Shown here: in pieces, positions 6,296 through 11,931 of the stretch
Layout: each line of letters opens with the position of its first letter
How positions within the stretch are numbered: the first letter of the stretch is position 1
Assembly: GCA_900549025.1 (NCBI GenBank)
Contig: URMZ01000036.1
Span: forward strand, 1-14,681
Direction of reading: 5' to 3'
DNA length: 14,681 bases
DNA from: an uncultured Collinsella sp.
GTDB lineage: Bacteria; Actinomycetota; Coriobacteriia; Coriobacteriales; Coriobacteriaceae
Made by a program: the position numbers and the translations under genes
The notes under the pieces: generated by a model
Databases searched by the model: none
Seen by the model: only the letters and a program-made list of their open reading frames with translations
What the model was told of the DNA's origin: nothing

Positions 6296-7609
6296 CTACA
6301 GGCGCTCGCGAACCGCCTCGACGACGTTGTCCAGATCGGCGAGCACCTCGTCATGGCTTTGCATGTCGCGCACTTTGACCTTGCCGGCGGCAAGCTCGTC
6401 GCCACCCAGGACCAAGATGAGCTTGGCGCCTACCTTATCGGCTTGCTTAAACTGGGCCTTGAGCGAACGACCCTGATAGTCGGCCTCGGTCACGATACCT
6501 GCGGCGCGAAGCTCCTGCGTAATGGCAAAGACGTTCTGACGCAGCTCCTTGCCGGCGTTGGCAACATAGACGCACGGGGCCTCATCGGCACCCAAATCGC
6601 TGCCAAAGGCCTGCAGGGCCAGCAGGGCGCGCTCAAAACCGACAGCAAAGCCGACGCCCGCCGTGGGCTTGCCACCCTCGAGCTCGACCAGGCCATCGTA
6701 GCGGCCGCCGCCGCCGATGGAGCCGACGCCGGCGCCAGGGGCCTCGACCTCAAAGACAGTACGGGTGTAGTAGTCCAGGCCGCGCACCAAGGTGGGATCC
6801 TCGACATACTCGATACCGGCGGCATCCAGATAGCGCTTGACCTGCTCGTAGTGCTCGCGGCACTCATCGCACAGGTTGTCACCCATCAGCGGAGCCTCGG
6901 CCATGATCTCGCGGCAGTGGTCGTTCTTGCAGTCGAAGGCACGCAGCGGGTTGAGCTCGGCGCGCTCGCGGCACTCATCGCACATCTCGTCGGCGTGATC
7001 GAGGATGAACTGCTTAACCTGCTCGCGATAAGCCGGACGGCACTGGGCGTCACCCATCGAGTTGATGAGCAGACGAAGCTTGGAAAGATCGAAGCCCAGG
7101 CGCTTGTAGAACTCCATGAGCATGATGATGCACTCGGCATCTGCCGCCGGATCGGGAGCGCCGAGCCACTCGATGCCCACCTGGTGGAACTGGCGCAGGC
7201 GGCCCTTCTGGGGACGCTCGCCGCGGAACATGGCCTCGGCGTAGTACGCCTTAAACGGCGTGGAGCCCTGGGGCACCAGATTGTTCTCGACGACGGCGCG
7301 CACCACGCCGGCCGTGCCCTCGGGGCGAAGTGCTAGGCGCTGCTTGGGCTTGAGTTTGGTGTCGGTGCCCTCGGTAAAGACGCGCTCCAGGTTGGCACCG
7401 CTGAACACACGGAACATTTCCTTGCGCACGACGTCGGTCGACTGGCCGATACCGTGGACAAACACGTCCACCTGCTCGATCGCGGGCGTCTCGATGGGTT
7501 TAAAACCAAACGGCTCGAACACGCCGCCCGCAATCTGCTGCATCTTTTGCCAGGCGCGCATCTCGGCGCCGATAAGGTCGCGGGTTCCCTCCGCCTTCTG
7601 TGCCTGCAT
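6296..7609 (-). CDS. hisS: Histidyl-tRNA synthetase
   Basis: Charges tRNA-His with histidine in the cytoplasm; class II synthetase, 437 residues, normal bacterial length. Motif 2 shows LRPEGTAG (residues 94-101) and RGERPQKGRLRQFHQ (~129-143). The histidine-specific motif GLDYYTRTVFEVE is near 277-289, GGGGRYDGL near 299-307, and motif 3 VGFAVGFERAL near 319-329. The central insertion has six Cys, including two CDEC pairs (~210-213 and 247-250), and could hold a metal; CxxC pairs here are familiar in Gram-positive-type HisRS. The start is ATG 7609, with AAAGGTG seven bases upstream; an in-frame TTG two codons earlier (7615) sits too close to that site. A TATAAT at 7652-7657 provides a promoter. 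aspS, a frequent hisS neighbour, is absent: ppc lies downstream instead. Confidence 0.96.
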   Translation of the reverse strand: MQAQKAEGTRDLIGAEMRAWQKMQQIAGGVFEPFGFKPIETPAIEQVDVFVHGIGQSTDVVRKEMFRVFSGANLERVFTEGTDTKLKPKQRLALRPEGTAGVVRAVVENNLVPQGSTPFKAYYAEAMFRGERPQKGRLRQFHQVGIEWLGAPDPAADAECIIMLMEFYKRLGFDLSKLRLLINSMGDAQCRPAYREQVKQFILDHADEMCDECRERAELNPLRAFDCKNDHCREIMAEAPLMGDNLCDECREHYEQVKRYLDAAGIEYVEDPTLVRGLDYYTRTVFEVEAPGAGVGSIGGGGRYDGLVELEGGKPTAGVGFAVGFERALLALQAFGSDLGADEAPCVYVANAGKELRQNVFAITQELRAAGIVTEADYQGRSLKAQFKQADKVGAKLILVLGGDELAAGKVKVRDMQSHDEVLADLDNVVEAVRERL

Positions 7610-7651
7610 GGGCAAACACCTTTCTTTTGTATCGCGTCATAGGTAGTGGAC

Positions 7652-7657
7652 ATTATA
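7652..7657 (-). promoter_or_regulatory. -10 element of the hisS promoter
   Basis: A perfect TATAAT on the minus strand, 42 bases upstream of the hisS ATG. No good -35 is visible: at 17 bp spacing the sequence is the GC-rich end of hairpin E5. The promoter may thus be activator-dependent or weak. Confidence 0.55.
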
Positions 7658-7674
7658 CGGCACAAAGCAGCAAC

Positions 7675-7734
7675 GCGGCGGCGCGTCTGACCGAACGAGG
7701 GTATGGGGACTCGTTCGGCCAGACGTGCCGCCGC
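7675..7734. repeat. Long hairpin E5 between the MFS gene and hisS
   Basis: Arms 7675-7699 and 7710-7734 pair over 25 bp with two imperfect positions, closing on a 10-nt loop. It lies 37 bp past the MFS stop codon. Unlike E1-E4 it is a single uninterrupted stem without internal loops. No T-run follows on the minus strand (GTTGCTGCTTTG), so termination would have to be of an unusual kind. The promoter-proximal arm ends 17 bp upstream of the hisS -10. Confidence 0.85.
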
Positions 7735-7771
7735 GGGCGAAACGGACAGGTGGCGATGCGCCTTGGCCTAC

Positions 7772-9076
7772 CTACTCCCCTGCCACGCTCGCGCGCAGCT
7801 TGGCGGCGATGGGCTCGGATGCCAGCAGGAACACGAGCATGACCACGGAGCACGCCAGGCACACAATCCAGGTACTCGCAAAGGAGCCCGTGGCATCGAA
7901 CAGCACGCCCGAGACGATGGCGCCCACGGTGCCGCCGACCATCTCGAGCGAGGTAATGGTGCCCGTGACCTTGCCGAGGTCGGCCATACCAAACTGCTTG
8001 GACGCGGCAATGGTAGGCGTGATGGTGCCCATGCACGTTCCGATGCCAAAGCTCACAGCGGCCACAATAGGACCAAGGTCCGTCGTCGGGAAGCACAGCG
8101 CCACACAGGCGACAATACACGCAACGGAGCCAAGAATATTGCCAAAGCGCAGGCCAAAGCGGTCGTAGATGGCACCGAGCGAAATCTTGGCGATAACGAC
8201 CGTGACCATGTAGGCAGAAAGCACCGTACCGGCCCACATGGGGTCGTGGCCGCCCGTGACGATCTTGGCGCCGTTGACGGTGACGCTCGTCATGTTGGTG
8301 ACCTGGTTGGGGAGGATGGCGCCATTGACAAGGCCCATAAAGAGGAATGCCACGACAAGCAGCCAGAATGCCGGGCTCTTCTTAATGCGCGACCAACCGA
8401 CGCTGACCTCGGGGGCCGTATGCTCGTCCTTATCGCCAGCGGTGGAAACAGACGGATCGCCTGGGTTCTCACCGAGCGGCTTAAGGCCAATCTCGGAAGG
8501 CTTGGTGCGGAAGGAATAGGCCGTGAGGGGCAGCGCCGCCACAATGCAGACAGCGGCAAGCACCAAGAAGGCGGAACGCCAACCCACGCTCACGATCAGC
8601 GAACTCACAATCGGCGAGAGAATGGCACCGCCAAAGCCTGAGCCAGAAAGCGCAATGGAGATAGCAAGGCCGCGCTTGGCTGTAAACCAGTTGGCAGTGA
8701 CGAGGCTAATGAGCAGGCGGGTCGAAGCGACAGCGAAGCAGCCCGAGACGGCAAAGAGCACGTAGACCTGCCAAAGCTCGCCCACAAAGCTCATGCCGAC
8801 AAGCACGGCAGAGGTGGCGATAACGGTGAGGGAGCCCAATACGCGGCCACTCACCTTATCGGCAACATGGCCGATAACGAGCGAACCCACGACGCTCACC
8901 ACGGTGGAGATAGCGTTAGAGACGTTGTACTGGGCAAGCGTAATCCCGAGGTCGCTGACGATGAGCGGCTGGAACAGGCTCATGCAGTTGACGAAAATCG
9001 TGTAGCACGTGGCCATGATCACGAAGCCGGAGGCCACCACGAGCCAGCCGGGGAAGAACTTACGCTGCTGGGACAT
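7772..9076 (-). CDS. MFS transporter (12-helix major facilitator, oxalate/formate-antiporter-like)
   Basis: 434 residues, rich in hydrophobic segments consistent with 12 membrane helices in two halves of six. The N-terminus FFPGWLVVASGFVIM and the segment NWFTAKRGLAISIALSGSGFGGAILSPIV are typical of the OFA/monocarboxylate-porter branch of the MFS. VIGHVADKVSGRVLG fits the conserved loop 2-3 motif. A charged central loop (about residues 190-245) separates the halves. ATG 9076 has AAGGAG five bases upstream. No promoter is evident in the 124 bp after the M20 gene, which is mostly hairpin E4, so co-transcription with the amidohydrolase is likely. The carrier may import the M20 substrate or export its product. 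Substrate unknown; the family is certain, the subfamily tentative. Confidence 0.88.
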   Translation of the reverse strand: MSQQRKFFPGWLVVASGFVIMATCYTIFVNCMSLFQPLIVSDLGITLAQYNVSNAISTVVSVVGSLVIGHVADKVSGRVLGSLTVIATSAVLVGMSFVGELWQVYVLFAVSGCFAVASTRLLISLVTANWFTAKRGLAISIALSGSGFGGAILSPIVSSLIVSVGWRSAFLVLAAVCIVAALPLTAYSFRTKPSEIGLKPLGENPGDPSVSTAGDKDEHTAPEVSVGWSRIKKSPAFWLLVVAFLFMGLVNGAILPNQVTNMTSVTVNGAKIVTGGHDPMWAGTVLSAYMVTVVIAKISLGAIYDRFGLRFGNILGSVACIVACVALCFPTTDLGPIVAAVSFGIGTCMGTITPTIAASKQFGMADLGKVTGTITSLEMVGGTVGAIVSGVLFDATGSFASTWIVCLACSVVMLVFLLASEPIAAKLRASVAGE

Positions 9077-9116
9077 ACTGCTCCTTATTTAACAAACGAA
9101 TAGCCGGCGCCGGGCG

Positions 9117-9206
9117 CCGGTAGTGCCCAAGATTGCCTTGAAAGACAAGGGCATAGGCCTTACGGCCATGCCCGCAGGCTTGAAAGGCAAGGTTGGGTGC
9201 TACCGG
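9117..9206. repeat. Nested inverted-repeat element E4 overlapping the M20 stop codon
   Basis: Outer arms 9117-9130 and 9193-9206 pair over 14 bp, with a TG/TG step that is a tandem wobble on the plus strand. Then GA (9131-9132) faces GG (9191-9192), TTGCCTT pairs with AAGGCAA, a purine-rich loop follows, and GGGCAT-A-GGCC pairs with GGCCATGCCC. CTTGAAAGRCAAGG occurs twice, once in each half. The M20 stop codon (9200-9202) lies inside the right arm. A second GC palindrome (9103-9120) overlaps the left end, so alternative folds are possible. It occupies nearly all of the M20-MFS gap and would sit in the middle of a shared mRNA. The A-GA-TTGC / GCAA-GG-T loop recurs in E3. Confidence 0.85.
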
Positions 9207-10498
9207 TGGTCGGCGATATAGCCCAAAGCGACGGCGGTATAGGCCGCGGCACCGAGGGGAAGCTCGGCATCGTTAAAACGTGCCTTGGGATGGTGCTGGG
9301 CAAAGTGTTCGTCCGTGTCGGTTACGGCCGCGCCCACGGTAAAGTACGCACTCGGAATCTCGCTCGAGATAAGCGCGAAGTCTTCACTCGCCATGGCATG
9401 GAAAAGCGGCAAGAAAGCCGCCTTGGGCAGCACTGCGCCCACGTAGCCAAGCGACGCCTGGGTCATATCGCTGTCGAGTACAAGCGGCGGAACATCCGAA
9501 AGCGTCTCGATGGTCGCCGGCGTACGATATGTTGCGGCAACGCCGTTAACGACCTCGGCGATGCGGGTCTTGAGGTGAGCCATGAGCTCAACATCAAAGC
9601 CGCGCAGCGTTCCCTCGAGCACGCAGGTGTCGGGGATGACGTTGGCCGCCAGGCCGCCAGCAAACTTACCGACGGTAAGTGCGACCTCCTTGGCCGCCGG
9701 CACTTCGCGAGCGATGAGCTCCTGAAGCGCCAGATGCACATGGACGCCGGCCGTGATGGGGTCGATGCAAATCTCGGGGCTCGAGCCATGGCCGCCCTTG
9801 CCCTGAAGCGTGATGCGAAAACCGTACACGCCCGAAAGCGCCGGGCTCCCATAGAGCACCAGGCCGAGCGGCGATTGGCTGTTGACGTGCATGGCAAAGG
9901 CAGCCTGGGGGCGCGGGTTCTGCAGCAGGCCATCGGCGATGGCAGCGCGCGCCCCTTCAAAGGTCTCCTCGCCCGGCTGGAACAGCAACTTCACCGTGGC
10001 GTTGGCCTCCACAAGCTCGGCCTCGCGGGCCTTGAGCAAACGGGCCGCACCGAGCAGTGCCGTCGCGTGCATATCGTGACCGCAAGCATGCATGCAGCCA
10101 TTGGTGGATGCAAAGGGCTCGCCGGATTCCTCGACAACGGGCAGGGCATCCATATCGCCTCGGAGCATGACGACCGTTCCGGCCTGCTCGTCCTTGCACG
10201 TGCCATTGCCCTGAGCGGCCGCGGCCGCACCGGCACCGATCAGGCCAACGACGCAGGAACCGTCGACGAGCGTGGTATGGGGGATGTCCATCTCGTCCAG
10301 ACGTGCCTGGATATAGGCAGACGTCTGCGGAAGATTGTTACCGAGCTCAGGCATCTGGTGTAGATCGTGTCGCCACGCAGCGAGCTCGTCTGCAAAAGCC
10401 CGAGCTTCTGCGACAAGACCGTCACCGATAGCGGTCTGCGCCGCTGTGGTAGCCTGAGGCGCTGGTTGCGGTTGAAAATCGGACAGAGCTGATGCCAT
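9200..10498 (-). CDS. M20-family metallo-amidohydrolase (M20D, hippurate/N-acyl-amino-acid hydrolase type)
   Basis: 433 residues; hydrolyses an amide bond of an N-acylated or otherwise conjugated amino acid in the cytoplasm, using a two-metal centre. Motifs in order: WRHDLHQMPELG (~43), LRGDMDALPV (~112), MHACGHDMHATALLGAA (~136-152) with the M20D Cys and His ligands, LFQPGEET (~172) with the catalytic/metal Glu pair, AMHVNS (~202), KGGHGSSPE of the dimerisation domain, and ASEDF near the C-terminus after the final His. A stretch near residues 86-106 (GAGAAAAAQGNGTCKDEQ) is a low-complexity insertion. The start is ATG 10498, with GGAGGG five bases upstream; the frame extends 26 codons further but runs into an operator-like repeat. 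It is followed by the MFS gene across E4, suggesting import plus cleavage of one compound. The exact substrate cannot be read. Confidence 0.92.
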   Translation of the reverse strand: MASALSDFQPQPAPQATTAAQTAIGDGLVAEARAFADELAAWRHDLHQMPELGNNLPQTSAYIQARLDEMDIPHTTLVDGSCVVGLIGAGAAAAAQGNGTCKDEQAGTVVMLRGDMDALPVVEESGEPFASTNGCMHACGHDMHATALLGAARLLKAREAELVEANATVKLLFQPGEETFEGARAAIADGLLQNPRPQAAFAMHVNSQSPLGLVLYGSPALSGVYGFRITLQGKGGHGSSPEICIDPITAGVHVHLALQELIAREVPAAKEVALTVGKFAGGLAANVIPDTCVLEGTLRGFDVELMAHLKTRIAEVVNGVAATYRTPATIETLSDVPPLVLDSDMTQASLGYVGAVLPKAAFLPLFHAMASEDFALISSEIPSAYFTVGAAVTDTDEHFAQHHPKARFNDAELPLGAAAYTAVALGYIADHR

Positions 10499-10528
10499 AG
10501 AAGCCCTCCAGTAACGTTTTTGCAGCAC

Positions 10529-10550
10529 GCACTTTGATAGCGTAAAGTGC
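10529..10550. promoter_or_regulatory. Inverted repeat upstream of the M20 gene, operator-like
   Basis: GCACTTT (10529-10535) and AAAGTGC (10544-10550) are perfect 7-bp inverted half-sites with an 8-bp spacer, 31-52 bases before the M20 start and downstream of the EamA terminator. The M20 promoter must lie in this 75-bp space, so a repressor site is a fair guess. Confidence 0.4.
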
Positions 10551-10576
10551 AAGGTACAACTGTAAGGGCATGACAT

Positions 10577-10601
10577 AAAAATGCCGCCCTGGGAGGGCGG
10601 C
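10577..10601 (-). terminator. Intrinsic terminator of the EamA gene
   Basis: On the minus strand GCCGCCC-TCCCA-GGGCGGC (7-bp stem, 5-nt loop) is followed directly by ATTTTTATG. It starts 13 bp past the EamA stop codon. Confidence 0.85.
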
Positions 10602-10613
10602 GCAACAAGTTGT

Positions 10614-11597
10614 TTACAATTGCGGGTGTGATTTTCGGCGCAAGAAATCGAAATGCGTCTCGCTCAAGATAATCGAAAGAAAGATGAGCGCGAAGCCGGC
10701 GAGCAGGCGCGAGGTGAGCGCCTCCCCCATCAGCAGCACCGAGAACAGCACGCCCGAAGGCGACTCCATCGAAAGGAGCAGTGAGCCCGTCGAGGCCGAG
10801 ACATGCGCCAGGCCGACGTTTTGGATGAGCAGAGCCGCGCATGTGCAACCAACCGAGAGAAACGCCATCGCGCTGATAAAGCTCGGCGTCCACACGGACA
10901 GAGGCGCTTGGGTCTCGAATAGCAGCGACGTTGCCAGGCTCAGCACGCCGTTGCCCACAAACATCCAAAACGTGATGACGTTGATGTCCATTTTGCGACC
11001 GTACTTGGCAGTCACCGCCATCTGGATGGCGAAAAAGACCGCACCCGCCAGCGTAATGACATCACCGATGTTGAATTCAACGCTATCGAGCGCCACCAAG
11101 CCAATGCCCGCCAAGCACAGCAGCGCCGCGCCCAGGTTATAGCGGGTGAGTTTTTCGCCGCTCAGAAAATAGCTCGCGAACGGCACAACGATGCAATACG
11201 TGCCCGTCAAAAAAGCATTCTTGCCCGCCGTGGTGTGCGCCAGACCGACTGTCTGCAGGGCGTAGGCGGCCCACATAAGTGCGCCCATGCCAAGTCCGAC
11301 GATAAGGTTGCGGGCGTTGAGGTGCGCGATGATGCGCTTGTGGAAGATGAAAAACATGACCAACGCCGCAGGCAGAAAGCGCACGTAGAGCAGTTCGAAC
11401 ACCGGAATGGTGTCGAGCGCGTCCTTCATGGTCGTAAAGGAGTAGCCCCAGACGACTGCCACCGAAAGCAGCAGGACTTTCCAGAACAGCGGCGAGCGAG
11501 CGCCGGCGCCGCGGGAGGTGCCGCCCGCGCCCAGGTCCTCGCGAGCAACAGGGCTATCGGGCATCATTTCGATATTGTCAGTGGCATGCTGGGCCAT
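10614..11597 (-). CDS. DMT-superfamily permease with two EamA domains
   Basis: 327 residues with about ten membrane helices arranged as two EamA repeats. The first repeat runs from ~39 (FWKVLLLSVAVVWGYSF) to ~170, with the conserved RFLPAALVMF and the loop ALQTVGLAHTTAGKNAFLTG. The second repeat runs from ~178 to ~312, with QNVGLAHVSASTGSLLLSMESPSGVLFSVLLMGE. These repeated (L)-T-A-x-x-A-x-x-x and E-P/S helices are the family hallmarks. The first ~37 residues are polar and probably cytoplasmic. ATG 11597 has GAGG seven bases upstream. Members export amino acids or other metabolites, or import nucleotide sugars; nothing here fixes the substrate. It has its own terminator (10577-10601) and is separated from the upstream gene by E3 and a second terminator, so it is probably monocistronic. 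Confidence 0.9.
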   Translation of the reverse strand: MAQHATDNIEMMPDSPVAREDLGAGGTSRGAGARSPLFWKVLLLSVAVVWGYSFTTMKDALDTIPVFELLYVRFLPAALVMFFIFHKRIIAHLNARNLIVGLGMGALMWAAYALQTVGLAHTTAGKNAFLTGTYCIVVPFASYFLSGEKLTRYNLGAALLCLAGIGLVALDSVEFNIGDVITLAGAVFFAIQMAVTAKYGRKMDINVITFWMFVGNGVLSLATSLLFETQAPLSVWTPSFISAMAFLSVGCTCAALLIQNVGLAHVSASTGSLLLSMESPSGVLFSVLLMGEALTSRLLAGFALIFLSIILSETHFDFLRRKSHPQL

Positions 11598-11664
11598 AGG
11601 GCATCCTCGCGCTCAATCTGGGCGTGGTGTCCGCACGCGCATGGCTGCGTGCCGCCTCATGGTC

Positions 11665-11701
11665 AAATAAAAGCAGGGCGCACCGGACCCCCGGCACGCC
11701 C
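11665..11701 (-). terminator. Terminator-like hairpin in the leader of the EamA gene
   Basis: On the minus strand GGGCG-UG-CCGG closes on GGGU and pairs with CCGG-UG-CGCCC (11676-11701), followed by TGCTTTTATTT (to 11665). The UG/UG step gives tandem wobbles only on the minus strand, so this is minus-strand RNA. It lies 68 bp before the EamA ATG and 230 bp after the YhgE/Pip stop. It may be the end of the YhgE/Pip transcript or an attenuator for the permease. Confidence 0.7.
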
Positions 11702-11790
11702 CGCTACTGTAGCAACAACCGGCGTTGCATCGCAATCCAGCCCACTAAAGTACCGACTTGAATAACCTCGATGTTCCGTCAACGTCAGCG

Positions 11791-11890
11791 AAAACGGCCC
11801 CAAGCGAGCAAGGTGACGTGAAATGAAAGGGCGCTGACCTTCTGGTCGCGCCCTTGAAATTGAACGTCAGATTGCCGCTTGGGGCCGTTT
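11791..11890. repeat. Nested inverted-repeat element E3 downstream of the YhgE/Pip gene
   Basis: Outer arms 11792-11806 and 11876-11890 pair perfectly over 15 bp. Inside, GCAA (11808-11811) pairs with TTGC (11872-11875), GG faces GA, TGACGT (11814-11819) pairs with ACGTCA, GAAATGA faces GAAATTGA, and AAGGGCGC-T-GACC closes on TTCT and pairs with GGTC-GCGCCCTT. Unpaired positions on the plus strand are almost all purines. AACGTCAG also occurs just outside the left arm (11780-11787), so TGACGT has an alternative partner. The rest of the 333-bp gap 11598-11930 holds a second hairpin (11904-11931), a terminator (11665-11701) and no gene. Confidence 0.85.
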
Positions 11891-11903
11891 GCAGCGTCGA
11901 GCC

Positions 11904-11931
11904 GTTACGCGGTTTGGTAAAACCGCGTAAC
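11904..11931. repeat. Perfect 12-bp hairpin abutting the YhgE/Pip stop codon
   Basis: GTTACGCGGTTT (11904-11915) and AAACCGCGTAAC (11920-11931) pair without mismatch around GGTA. The final base belongs to the TAG stop codon on the minus strand. No T-run follows, and E3 begins 14 bp further on. Role unknown; it could act as an mRNA 3' stabiliser. Confidence 0.75.

Noticed and set aside
9197..10363. A 388-codon plus-strand frame opposite the M20 gene
   Set aside because: Antisense shadow of a well-supported metallo-hydrolase, with no ribosome binding site or recognisable domain.
11706..11735. TTGCGA / TACAGT as a promoter for the EamA gene
   Set aside because: Each hexamer matches only four of six positions, and the predicted start would fall inside the terminator hairpin 11676-11701.
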